A model generated the notes under the pieces. That model made no database searches and had not been told where the DNA came from. It saw nothing but the letters and a program-made list of their open reading frames with translations. A program made the position numbers and the translations under genes. A DNA stretch of 64,000 nt from SURF-21 sp964529285 (lineage in GTDB: Bacteria; Actinomycetota; Geothermincolia; Geothermincolales; RBG-13-55-18): positions 1-64,000 of the forward strand of contig CAZGWK010000011.1 in assembly GCA_964529285.1 (NCBI GenBank). Direction: 5' to 3'. Numbering within the stretch: position 1 is the stretch's first letter; every line of letters begins with the position of its first letter. Positions 16,794-24,921 of the stretch are shown here, in pieces.

Positions 16794-17301
16794 GGAGGAA
16801 CACGAAGCCTTCCTGGGTATGGGCAGCAACCTCGGGGACCGCAGGGAGAACCTGCTCTCGGCACTGCGCATGCTGGAGGCCATGGAGGGCATACGGGTCC
16901 TCGAGGTATCTTCGGTATACGAGACGGCTCCCTGGGGGGTCGTGGATCAGCCGGAATTCCTCAACCTGGTGGCCCGGGTGTCGACCTCCCGCGACCCCCG
17001 CGGCATGCTCGCTGCCTGCAGGGACATAGAGGCAAAGCTGGGAAGGGTGCGAGGGGAAAGATGGGGCCCCAGGGTCATCGACGTAGACATATTGCTCTTT
17101 GACGACTTACAGTTGGAGGAAAAGGACCTGATCATACCCCATCCCCGTATGCTGGAGAGGGAGTTCGTCATGGTACCGCTGCTGGAGCTGTTGCCGGACG
17201 GTCCGCCCCCGGGGGGATGGGCGCCGCGTCTTGACAACGCCGGAGGCCGTGACAGGGTGCGGATGGCCTTCCGCTACGACAAGGAGGAATGGCATGGCTA
17301 A
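16783..17301 (+). CDS. folK: 2-amino-4-hydroxy-6-hydroxymethyldihydropteridine pyrophosphokinase
   Basis: A 172-residue protein. It transfers pyrophosphate from ATP to hydroxymethyl-dihydropterin, providing the substrate of FolP. The family signature 'LGMGSNLGDRRENL' is at the N-terminus, and 'KLGRVRGERWGPRVIDVDIL' with 'IPHPRMLEREFVMVPLLE' completes the HPPK pattern. It starts inside folB and ends 8 bp inside the DUF2520 gene, so three consecutive genes overlap and are likely co-translated. Confidence 0.95.
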   Translation: MAGKEEHEAFLGMGSNLGDRRENLLSALRMLEAMEGIRVLEVSSVYETAPWGVVDQPEFLNLVARVSTSRDPRGMLAACRDIEAKLGRVRGERWGPRVIDVDILLFDDLQLEEKDLIIPHPRMLEREFVMVPLLELLPDGPPPGGWAPRLDNAGGRDRVRMAFRYDKEEWHG

Positions 17302-18181
17302 GAGAGTGGACCGGTTCGTGATAATAGGAGGCGGCAGGGTCGGCACGGCGGTGGGCCGGATCCTGCAGCACAAGGGCGAAAGGGTGACCGCTGTAGCCAC
17401 CCGCAGCGAAGAATCCCTCAAGCAGGTGGCAAAGCATATAAGCGAAGCCGTGTTCACATCCGACGTAGTGAAGGCGGGGAAGAAGGGGAACGCGATAATC
17501 ATCACCACCCCCGACGACCTCATCGCCGATACCTGCCTCAGCCTGGTGAGCGGACAGGCGGTCAGGAAAGGAGATCATCTCGTACATATGAGCGGGGCTC
17601 TCGGCCTCGATATCCTGGAGCCGGCGGAGGAGCTGGGCGCCGATACGGCATGCATACATCCCCTGCAGACCTTCGCGGACATACGCGGGGCGATAAAGTC
17701 CATCCCCGGCTCTGTCTTCGCCGTGACCACCAGGAACGAGGCTACCCAGGTTTGGGCGGAGGAACTGGTGCACAAGCTGGGCGGAGAACCGGTGCTCCTG
17801 GAGGAGAAAGACAAGACCCTCTACCATATCGGGGCCGTTTTGGCGAGCAACCTGCTCGTGGCCCTCGAACATGCAGCCGAGCTCGTTTACCAGGACATAG
17901 GCATGCGCCACGAAAGGGCCTTAAAGGCGCTCATCCCCCTCATCGAGGGCACGGTCGGCAACCTTAAGAGGCTGGGAACCGAGAAGGCCCTCACCGGGCC
18001 CGTGGCACGAGGGGATATCGGCGTCCTGCGGCGTCACCTGGAATTCCTCGAAAGCGAGGCAAAGGAGCAGCTGCTCAAGGTGTATACCTCTCTCTCGATG
18101 TTCGCCCTCGATCTCGCGGAGGCGGAGGTCAGCAAATCGCGCTGCGAGGAGATAGAGGAGCTCCTGCTGCACTATTCTTGA
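17294..18181 (+). CDS. Rossmann-fold and DUF2520 domain protein
   Basis: A 295-residue protein. The N-terminal NAD(P)-binding fold is marked by 'FVIIGGGRVGTAVGRIL' and 'AVATRSEES'; 'HMSGALGLDIL' and 'CIHPLQTFADI' are typical of this family. The C-terminal half is an all-helical DUF2520 domain. Proteins of this type are recurrently encoded beside panC or folK, and the arrangement resembles 2-hydroxyacid or ketopantoate reductases. No panE or ilvC is seen in the window, so a ketopantoate reductase role is conceivable but unproven. ATG 17294 overlaps the folK stop; the upstream in-frame ATG at 17231 would extend it into folK. Confidence 0.85.
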   Translation: MAKRVDRFVIIGGGRVGTAVGRILQHKGERVTAVATRSEESLKQVAKHISEAVFTSDVVKAGKKGNAIIITTPDDLIADTCLSLVSGQAVRKGDHLVHMSGALGLDILEPAEELGADTACIHPLQTFADIRGAIKSIPGSVFAVTTRNEATQVWAEELVHKLGGEPVLLEEKDKTLYHIGAVLASNLLVALEHAAELVYQDIGMRHERALKALIPLIEGTVGNLKRLGTEKALTGPVARGDIGVLRRHLEFLESEAKEQLLKVYTSLSMFALDLAEAEVSKSRCEEIEELLLHYS

Positions 18182-18224
18182 TACGTAGAACTCGAGGTAG
18201 CCGGATGTAGCTTGGAGATGTGGC

Positions 18225-19076
18225 ATGAGGATCGTTACGGCCGCGGGAGAGATGAGGAGAACGGTCGAGGAACGGAAATGCGGCGGCGAAACCGTCGGGC
18301 TGGTTCCCACCATGGGTTTTTTTCACCAGGGTCACATATCTCTGATGCGCGCCGCCCGGGAGGAATGCGCTTTCGTAGTGGTAAGCCTCTTCGTCAATCC
18401 CACCCAGTTCGGCACCGGCGAGGACCTCGAGCATTATCCGCGCGACCTCGCGCGGGATGTCGAGATGGCGACGCAAGCCGGGGTAGACTGCATATTCCAT
18501 CCCCGCGCAGAGGATATGTACCCCGAACCCCACCTGACCTACGTGACGGTCGAAGGAATAACGGACCGGCTGTGCGGCCCGGTTCGACCCGGGCATTTCC
18601 GTGGCGTAGCCACGATCGTGGCCAAACTCTTCAACATAATCCCCGCCGACCGCGCCTATTTCGGCCTCAAGGACGCCCAGCAGGTACAGGTCATCCGCAG
18701 GATGGCGCGGGATCTGAATTTCGACGTCGAGATCATTGCCTGCCCGACTCTGCGCGAGCGCGACGGCCTGGCCATGAGCTCGCGCAACGTTTACCTGGAA
18801 CCGCATGAGAGAGAGGCGGCGACCGTTCTCTACCGCTCGCTGCAGCTCGCACGGCGACTGGTGGCCGAAGGGGAGAGGGACCCGGAAAAGGTGACGGAAG
18901 CCATGCTCGCCCTTATCGCACAGGAACCCCTGGTACAGCCCGAGTACGTGGAGGCGGTGGAGTGGGACCTGCTTTCACCTCCCGCGACGCTGCGGGGGGA
19001 GGTGCTTTTCGCCCTCGCCGCCCGGGTGGGGAAGGCGCGCTTGATAGACAACATCCTGTTGGAGATAGAACCCTGA
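18225..19076 (+). CDS. panC: Pantothenate synthetase
   Basis: A 283-residue enzyme that ligates pantoate and beta-alanine using ATP. The nucleotide-binding 'HxGH' motif is 'HQGH' (residues 34-37) within 'VPTMGFFHQGH'. Further signatures are 'SLFVNPTQFG', 'DRAYFGLKDAQQVQVIRRM' and 'MSSRNVYL'. ATG 18225 gives the canonical N-terminus. It follows the DUF2520 gene by 43 bp and precedes panD, whose product provides beta-alanine. Confidence 0.96.
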   Translation: MRIVTAAGEMRRTVEERKCGGETVGLVPTMGFFHQGHISLMRAAREECAFVVVSLFVNPTQFGTGEDLEHYPRDLARDVEMATQAGVDCIFHPRAEDMYPEPHLTYVTVEGITDRLCGPVRPGHFRGVATIVAKLFNIIPADRAYFGLKDAQQVQVIRRMARDLNFDVEIIACPTLRERDGLAMSSRNVYLEPHEREAATVLYRSLQLARRLVAEGERDPEKVTEAMLALIAQEPLVQPEYVEAVEWDLLSPPATLRGEVLFALAARVGKARLIDNILLEIEP

Positions 19077-19132
19077 TGGCGACGGTCTACGGGATACTCT
19101 GGCGCTGCGCATAACCGGGTTTAGGGATCGAT

Positions 19133-19161
19133 TTGGACTATAAGGTATTTATTGCTATATT
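19133..19161 (+). promoter_or_regulatory. Promoter upstream of panD
   Basis: 'ttggac' (19133-19138) and 'tatatt' (19156-19161) are separated by exactly 17 bp in an AT-rich island between panC and panD. The predicted transcript would begin near 19168 and have a leader of about 70 nt. This suggests panD can be transcribed apart from the folate-panC genes. Confidence 0.6.
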
Positions 19162-19239
19162 TTTATTGAGGAGGAAGCGAATAAAACTGGCTACAGAGCG
19201 CACGAAGAGCCCTGAGAGCTTGATGGAGAAGGCGCGGGT

Positions 19240-19623
19240 ATGCAGCGGATAATGCTCAAGAGCAAAATACACAGAGCGGTGGTGACCGACGCGGACCTTC
19301 ATTACGTCGGGAGCATCACCATTGACGAGGAACTCGTGGAGGCGGCAGACCTTCTCCCCTACGAGAAAGTCATGGTCGTGGATATAGACAACGGCAACCG
19401 TCTCGAGACCTATGTGATCAGCGGGGAGCCGGGATCGGGAATAATCGCCATGAACGGCGCCGCAGCCCGCCTTATCCACAAAGGCGATACCATTATCATC
19501 TTCTCATTCAGCGTCGTGGAAGAGGAAGAGGCCCATACCATGCGCCCTCGGGTCGTCCATGTCGATCAGTTCAACCGCATCACTCATGTCGACGATCATG
19601 TCACGGCGGATGATATCTGTTGA
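19240..19623 (+). CDS. panD: Aspartate 1-decarboxylase
   Basis: A 127-residue pyruvoyl-dependent enzyme making beta-alanine from aspartate. The self-cleavage site Gly24-Ser25 is intact in 'YVGSITID', and 'MLKSKIHRAVVTDADL', 'YVISGEPGSG' and 'NGAAARLIHKGD' match the family. The length and start are canonical. It has its own likely promoter (19133-19161) and is followed by a 230-bp gap before nadA. Confidence 0.96.
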   Translation: MQRIMLKSKIHRAVVTDADLHYVGSITIDEELVEAADLLPYEKVMVVDIDNGNRLETYVISGEPGSGIIAMNGAAARLIHKGDTIIIFSFSVVEEEEAHTMRPRVVHVDQFNRITHVDDHVTADDIC

Positions 19624-19853
19624 GTGAGAGCCCCGGCTGGGTCGACCTTAACCCCGACAGCTATCCCTGCTTCGCAGGCAATGACCCCTGCCGGAGGCGA
19701 GCCTTTCCATAATCAAAGCAAGGGATTACTGTACAATATAGTTAAAGGGAACGATCAGATATGCGAGCGGCCGCGACCTGTTTATGCGGCGGCTCACGAA
19801 GCACGATGGTGGAGAGCCGAACGGCTTCAACCCGGGGGGTGCAAGTATAGCCC

Positions 19854-20765
19854 ATGGACATTGAGGCGGATTTGCTCGCAAGTATAGGGCGGTTGCGAGA
19901 CGAGCGAAATGCGGTCATCCTCGCCCATAATTATCAGAGGCCGGAGATACAGGATCTGGCGGACTTCACGGGCGATTCCCTGGGCCTTGCCCGCAAAGCC
20001 TCGAGCGTAGAAGCCGAGGTGATCGTGTTCTGCGGCGTCCATTTCATGGCCGAGACTTCTGCTATCGTAAACCCGGAAAAGATAACGCTGCTGCCCGAAC
20101 CCGATGCCGGCTGTCCTCTCGCCGATACCATCACACCGGAGGGATTGATCGCTCTCAAGAAGCTGCATCCTCAAGCTCTGGTGGTCACTTACGTCAACTC
20201 CACCGCCGCCGTGAAGGCGGAGAGTGACTATTGTTGTACTTCCGGGAATGCGGTGGAAGTCGTGCGCGCGATAGGCGCAGGCGAGATAATCTTCACCCCC
20301 GACAAGAACCTGGGACGGTACGTGCAAAAGGTCACCGGAAAAGAGTTGATCATCTGGGAGGGCTGCTGCCCCGTCCACGACAACATCACCGTGGAGATGG
20401 TGATGGAACAGAAACGCCTGCACCCCGGGGCGCTGGTGGTCGCACACCCGGAGTGCGGTGAAGATGTACTGGACCTGGCCGACGAGGTTGCCAGCACCTC
20501 TGGGATGTTCAAGGTGGTCGAGAAAAGCGGGAAAGAAGAGGTGATAGTCCTGACCGAAGCGGGCATGGGCCACCCGCTGGGCAAGAGATTCCCCACTAAG
20601 AGGTTCTTCTTTCCCAGCGAGGAGCCATTGTGCCGGGACATGAAGCTGATCACGCTCGCTAAGGTGGAGAAGTCCATGCGGGATCTTGCGCCCAGGGTCG
20701 AGATACCTGAGGACATACGCCTCAATGCCCTGCTGGCCGTGGAGAGGATGTTGGAGATAGGGTAG
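19854..20765 (+). CDS. nadA: Quinolinate synthase (4Fe-4S)
   Basis: A 303-residue protein. It condenses iminoaspartate with dihydroxyacetone phosphate to quinolinate in de novo NAD synthesis. Probable cluster ligands are Cys87 ('DAGCPLAD'), Cys171 or 172 ('GCCPVHDNI') and Cys260 ('EPLCRDMK'). 'ILAHNYQRPEIQDLADFTGD' and 'FCGVHFMAETSAI' are family signatures. The gene lies at the head of nadA-nadB-nadC. The preceding 230 bp hold a 'tacaat' box (19732-19737) as a possible -10 but no clear operator. Confidence 0.96.
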   Translation: MDIEADLLASIGRLRDERNAVILAHNYQRPEIQDLADFTGDSLGLARKASSVEAEVIVFCGVHFMAETSAIVNPEKITLLPEPDAGCPLADTITPEGLIALKKLHPQALVVTYVNSTAAVKAESDYCCTSGNAVEVVRAIGAGEIIFTPDKNLGRYVQKVTGKELIIWEGCCPVHDNITVEMVMEQKRLHPGALVVAHPECGEDVLDLADEVASTSGMFKVVEKSGKEEVIVLTEAGMGHPLGKRFPTKRFFFPSEEPLCRDMKLITLAKVEKSMRDLAPRVEIPEDIRLNALLAVERMLEIG

Positions 20766-20790
20766 CGTCCGTGACCTCGAAAGGTGCACC

Positions 20791-22473
20791 GTGATACCAC
20801 GCTATCTCGTTGATTTCGACCTGGAAGACATGCCGGGTTTGGCATTTGACCTGATCGTGGTGGGAAGCGGCGTGGCAGGCCTTTCCACGGCTTTACGAGC
20901 GGCCCGGCGCTTCCGGGTTGCCCTGCTGACCAAGACCACCCTCACCGTCACCGCGACGAGGATCGCCCAGGGCGGCATTGCATCCGCGTTGGGGGCGGAC
21001 GACAGCTCCGAGCTGCATTTTCAGGATACTATCCAGGCAGGGAAGGGGCTGTGCGAGGAGGAGGCGGTATGGACGCTGGTACGCGAGGGGCCCATGCGCA
21101 TAACCGAACTCATCGAGGAGGTAGGCGCCCATTTCGATACCGTTGACGGCCATCTCGATCTGACCATTGAAGGAGGCCACTCCAGGCGCAGGGTCGCCCA
21201 TGCGCAGGGAGACGCCACCGGGAGTGAACTCGAGGCCAGCCTGACGCGCCGGCTCCTGTATAACAAACGTCTCGATGTCTTCGAGAACTACTACGTGATC
21301 GATATCCTGACCGTGGACGGCCGCTGCGCCGGGGTCCTGGGCATGGACGCCGAGGAGGGGACGATCGATTATTTTCGTGCACCCGCCGTGGTGCTGGCCA
21401 TGGGCGGCATGGGCCAGCTGTACCCGATTACCACCAACCCCGAGATATGCACAGGGGACGGGGTACCCATGGCTTTGCGTGCCGGGGCGGAGGTGTCGGA
21501 CCTCGAGTTCCTGCAGTTTCATCCCACTGCGCTGCACCTGCCCGAGACGCCGCGCTGGTTGATCAGCGAGGCCTTACGGGGAGAAGGGGCGTTGATCGTC
21601 GACCACACCGGCAGAAGGATAATGGAAGGCGTCCATCCCCTGAAAGACCTGGCGCCGCGGGATACGGTTGTCAACGAGATGGTGCGGGTGATGAAGAAGC
21701 TCGAAAGGGACCATCTTTTTCTTGACGCCACCCACATCCCCGCCGCTAAGCTCAAGGAACGCTTCCCAACCATCTACAGGCATTGCCTGGAGGCCGGGAT
21801 CGATATCACCCAGGTGCCCATACCGGTATCCCCTGCAGCGCATTACATGAGTGGCGGTGTAGTGACCGACTTGCGCGGCGAGACGCGGGTGAGAGGGCTC
21901 TACGCCTGCGGCGAGGTCGCTTGCACGGGCGTACATGGAGCGAACCGGCTGGCCTCGAACTCATTGCTTGAGGGCCTGGTCTTCAGCTGGCGCATAATGC
22001 AGGACCTGCCGCGCATGATAGAGGAAGGCACGGGGGACCTGGAAAAGGTCTGCGACCTCAAGCATAAAATCAGGAGAAGCCGCTTGCCGCTAGAGGTAAA
22101 CCTCCTGCGCCCCTTCCTGCAGCAGATGATGATGGATTGCGTGGGCTTCCGGAGGAGCAAAGAGGGGCTCAGCGAGGCCTGGCAATTTCTGACAAAGAAC
22201 CTCGAGGTGCTTCAGGTCGAGTACGCGAGCTCCCAGGGGTTCGAGCTCCAGAACATGATCACCCTGGCCACATTGATGGTAAAGGCGGCGCTCCTGCGCG
22301 AGGAGAGCCGGGGCTGTCATTTCCGCGTGGACTTTCCGGGCCAGGCCGAGTACTGGCGCAAGCATATCGTCTTCGGCATGGACGCAGGGCGGATAAAACG
22401 CGAGCTCAGGCCCGTGGGCGAACTGACCGATTGGCGATACGATTGGTCACAGGCCGCAGCGAAGGAACGATGA
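20791..22473 (+). CDS. nadB: L-aspartate oxidase
   Basis: A 560-residue flavoprotein that oxidises aspartate to iminoaspartate for NadA. FAD-binding 'DLIVVGSGVAGLSTALRAA' is at the N-terminus; 'TRIAQGGIASALG', 'FLQFHPTAL', 'SEALRGEGA', 'HYMSGGVVTD' and 'GVHGANRLASNSLLEGLVF' follow in the family order. The start is GTG 20791, 25 bp after nadA. The stop codon overlaps the nadC start (ATGA). Confidence 0.96.
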   Translation: MIPRYLVDFDLEDMPGLAFDLIVVGSGVAGLSTALRAARRFRVALLTKTTLTVTATRIAQGGIASALGADDSSELHFQDTIQAGKGLCEEEAVWTLVREGPMRITELIEEVGAHFDTVDGHLDLTIEGGHSRRRVAHAQGDATGSELEASLTRRLLYNKRLDVFENYYVIDILTVDGRCAGVLGMDAEEGTIDYFRAPAVVLAMGGMGQLYPITTNPEICTGDGVPMALRAGAEVSDLEFLQFHPTALHLPETPRWLISEALRGEGALIVDHTGRRIMEGVHPLKDLAPRDTVVNEMVRVMKKLERDHLFLDATHIPAAKLKERFPTIYRHCLEAGIDITQVPIPVSPAAHYMSGGVVTDLRGETRVRGLYACGEVACTGVHGANRLASNSLLEGLVFSWRIMQDLPRMIEEGTGDLEKVCDLKHKIRRSRLPLEVNLLRPFLQQMMMDCVGFRRSKEGLSEAWQFLTKNLEVLQVEYASSQGFELQNMITLATLMVKAALLREESRGCHFRVDFPGQAEYWRKHIVFGMDAGRIKRELRPVGELTDWRYDWSQAAAKER

Positions 22474-23327
22474 TCATGGAAGAAGAGTTCAGGCGCATGT
22501 GCATGGAGGCAGTGCAGAGGGCCCTCGACGAGGACCTGCAGAGCTCGGGGGACGTTACCTCGCGGGCGCTCATCTCTTCCGGCGCCAGGGGCAGGGGCCG
22601 GATCGTTATGCGGGAGGAGGGGGTAATAGCAGGTTTGCCCCTCGCCTCCATGGTCTTCAGGCTGCTTGACACGAAAGCGCATTTCCAGTCCCTGGTGAGC
22701 GATGGGGACCGCCTTCCCGCCGCGAGCGAGATAGCCGTGATAGAAGGCTCCGCGTTGACCATTCTGGAGGGCGAAAGGACGGCCCTCAATTTCCTGCAGC
22801 GTCTTTCCGGGATAGCCACCCTTACGTCTCGGTTCGTCGCGGCGGCCGCGCCCTTCGGCGCGGACATAATGGATACGCGCAAGACCACGCCGGGCCTGCG
22901 CATCCTGGAGAAATATGCCGTAAGGGCGGGGGGAGGCAAGAACCACCGTTTCGGGTTGTACGATGCGGTTTTGATCAAAGACAATCACGTAGCGGCCGTT
23001 GGCGGAGTGGGCAGGGCAGTCGAGTCAGCACGCGCCGCGCTGGAGGCACCCCTTTGCATAGAAGTAGAGGTGCAGCGCCTGGCGGAACTGCAGGAGGCCA
23101 TCCAGGCTGGAGCCGATATCGTAATGCTGGACAATATGAGCGTGGAAGAAGTGGAAGAGGCCGTACAGGAAGCGCGCGGCCTGGTAAAACTGGAGGCCTC
23201 CGGAGGCATAAACCTGGAGAATGTCGCCGCATATGCGGCGACGGGGGTCGATCGTATCTCCGTGGGGGCCATAACCCACAGCGCAAGAGCCCTGGACATC
23301 GCACTGGACCTGGAACCAGGACATTAA
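22470..23327 (+). CDS. nadC: Nicotinate-nucleotide pyrophosphorylase (carboxylating)
   Basis: A 285-residue protein. It converts quinolinate and PRPP to nicotinate mononucleotide. Family segments are 'EDLQSSGDVTSRAL', 'ERTALNFLQRLSGIATLT', 'DTRKTTPGLR', 'RAGGGKNHRFGLYDAVLIKDNH' in part, and 'LEASGGINLENV'. ATG 22470 overlaps the nadB stop by 4 bp after 'gaaggaacg'; ATG 22476 is an alternative. It completes the aspartate-to-NaMN route, after which no NAD gene is found here. Confidence 0.96.
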   Translation: MIMEEEFRRMCMEAVQRALDEDLQSSGDVTSRALISSGARGRGRIVMREEGVIAGLPLASMVFRLLDTKAHFQSLVSDGDRLPAASEIAVIEGSALTILEGERTALNFLQRLSGIATLTSRFVAAAAPFGADIMDTRKTTPGLRILEKYAVRAGGGKNHRFGLYDAVLIKDNHVAAVGGVGRAVESARAALEAPLCIEVEVQRLAELQEAIQAGADIVMLDNMSVEEVEEAVQEARGLVKLEASGGINLENVAAYAATGVDRISVGAITHSARALDIALDLEPGH

Positions 23328-23450
23328 CACCAGCGGTGATTCTGTTACCTGACTCCCATTTCCCATTGCCTGAGATCGACTCTGGGTATAGGAACAACAA
23401 TCGGTTAATATGAATGGGCTGGGAAAAATCGAAAAGCGGGAGGGATAACC

Positions 23451-24242
23451 GTGCTTCTTGCCATAGACGTAGGCAACACGCAGACGGTGATCGGAGCCTA
23501 TCGGGGATCGGACCTGGTAGGCCACTGGCGCATATCCACCGACTCCAACCAGACCGGCGATGAGCTTGCCCTTTATTACCAGGGATTTCTCATGCTCAAA
23601 GGTCTTTCATTCTCCGGCTTCGATGCCGTTATCATTTCGTCCGTTGTTCCTTCTGCGACCTTGTCCCTTCAGCACATGACCAGCGAATACTGGGACTTCA
23701 AGCCGCTTATCGTAGGGAAGAACATCGATGCGGGGGTCCGTGTACTCGTCGAAAACCCCGGGGAAGTAGGCCCGGACCGGCTGGTAAACGCGGTGGCCGC
23801 ATACGAAAGATACGGCGGTCCCAGTATCGTGGTGGACTTCGGCACGGCTACGACCCTCGATGCGGTTTCGGGCGGAGGCGATTACCTGGGAGGGGTGATA
23901 GCGCCGGGTATCGAGATATCCTCTCAGGCCCTGTTCGCGGCGGCGGCCCGACTTACACGTATCGATATGTATCGCCCACCCGCGGTGATAGGCAAGAACA
24001 CCGTATGGAGCCTGCAGTCCGGCATCATCTTCGGGTTCGCCGGCCAGGTGGACCGCCTGGTGGAGCTCATACAGGAGGAGTTGGGAGAAGAGGTCACGGT
24101 GGTTGCTACGGGAGGGCTGGCCGAGGTAATAGTGGATGAATGCCGCAGCGTGCAATTCCACGATCCACTTCTCACCCTCCACGGCCTGCGCTTGATCTAC
24201 GAGAGAGAGAAAAGGAGGCTGGACAGCGCGAAACCCGATTAA
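23451..24242 (+). CDS. coaX: Type III pantothenate kinase
   Basis: A 263-residue protein. It phosphorylates pantothenate, the first step to coenzyme A, and so links to panC and panD upstream. Characteristic motifs are 'LAIDVGNTQTVIG' (phosphate 1), 'GPDRLVNAVAAYERYGGPS', and 'VVDFGTATTLDAV' (phosphate 2). The start is GTG 23451 after 'gcgggagggataacc'. The coaX type differs from CoaA and CoaW kinases and is insensitive to CoA feedback as a family. It is the last gene of the cofactor cluster; the ATPase promoter follows 14 bp later. Confidence 0.95.
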   Translation: MLLAIDVGNTQTVIGAYRGSDLVGHWRISTDSNQTGDELALYYQGFLMLKGLSFSGFDAVIISSVVPSATLSLQHMTSEYWDFKPLIVGKNIDAGVRVLVENPGEVGPDRLVNAVAAYERYGGPSIVVDFGTATTLDAVSGGGDYLGGVIAPGIEISSQALFAAAARLTRIDMYRPPAVIGKNTVWSLQSGIIFGFAGQVDRLVELIQEELGEEVTVVATGGLAEVIVDECRSVQFHDPLLTLHGLRLIYEREKRRLDSAKPD

Positions 24243-24255
24243 TACTGGGGATTTA

Positions 24256-24284
24256 TTGACATGTTTTAACCCCGCATATATTAT
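24256..24284 (+). promoter_or_regulatory. Near-consensus sigma70-type promoter of the A/V-type ATPase operon
   Basis: 'ttgaca' (24256-24261), a 17-bp spacer and 'tattat' (24279-24284). Transcription should begin near 24291, giving a leader of about 93 nt before the first gene. It is one of the two best promoters in the window and implies strong constitutive expression. Confidence 0.8.
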
Positions 24285-24383
24285 GTTACGGGATTGATAG
24301 AACGTCAGTTTTCGCGAGCCCAAAAGCCGTTTTAAAGGAAGAAAAGAAGACCGGCCAGAGTCGAAGCAAGAGGTCGAAACAGC

Positions 24384-24812
24384 ATGGCAGGATCGAAGGA
24401 AAAGGCAAAGAAAGAAGAGACCGCTGGGGCGCGTAAGAAGAAAAAAGACAAGCATATATCCGACCAGCTGGAAGAGAAATTCATAGGAGCCCGGACAGAG
24501 GTTTTCAGCCGCATCTCCGCCAAAGAAATGGAGATCCGCAATAAGACAAATGCCGAAAAGGCCAAGGCCGATCGGCTCGTCGAAGATGCCAAGGGACAAG
24601 CTGCCGCCATCAGGCGTAAAGCCACGCTGGAAGAGATAGGAAAGGACGTTCGCTCCAAGGTAATCGCAGGTGCCCACGCAGAGGCTGAAGAGATCGAGAA
24701 TTCCACCGCTAAGGAAATCGCCGAGGTCGAGAAACTAGGCGAAAAAAACCTTGACAAGGCGGTGGAGTTTATTATCGGGGCGGTTATTGCCGGCGGGAGC
24801 GGAAAGGCGTGA
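24384..24812 (+). CDS. A/V-type ATPase peripheral-stalk subunit (H/G-like coiled coil)
   Basis: A 142-residue protein rich in Lys, Glu and Ala, with heptad-like helices through most of its length ('EMEIRNKTNAEKAKADRLVEDA') and a more hydrophobic C-terminus 'AVEFIIGAVIAGG'. As first gene of the operon and by composition it fits subunit H/G, which pairs with subunit E in the peripheral stalks. Family assignment is by position and coiled-coil character rather than a distinctive motif. ATG 24384 starts the frame; no strong ribosome binding site is seen. Confidence 0.7.
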   Translation: MAGSKEKAKKEETAGARKKKKDKHISDQLEEKFIGARTEVFSRISAKEMEIRNKTNAEKAKADRLVEDAKGQAAAIRRKATLEEIGKDVRSKVIAGAHAEAEEIENSTAKEIAEVEKLGEKNLDKAVEFIIGAVIAGGSGKA

Positions 24813-24921
24813 TGCACGCTTGAAGCCACCGTTGCGGTAATGCCGTTGAAGCAGCAGAGCATTGCGGCGAGGGCCGTGGAAGAATAATCGCCAAACATTG
24901 AACGATTAAAGGGAGACAGCG

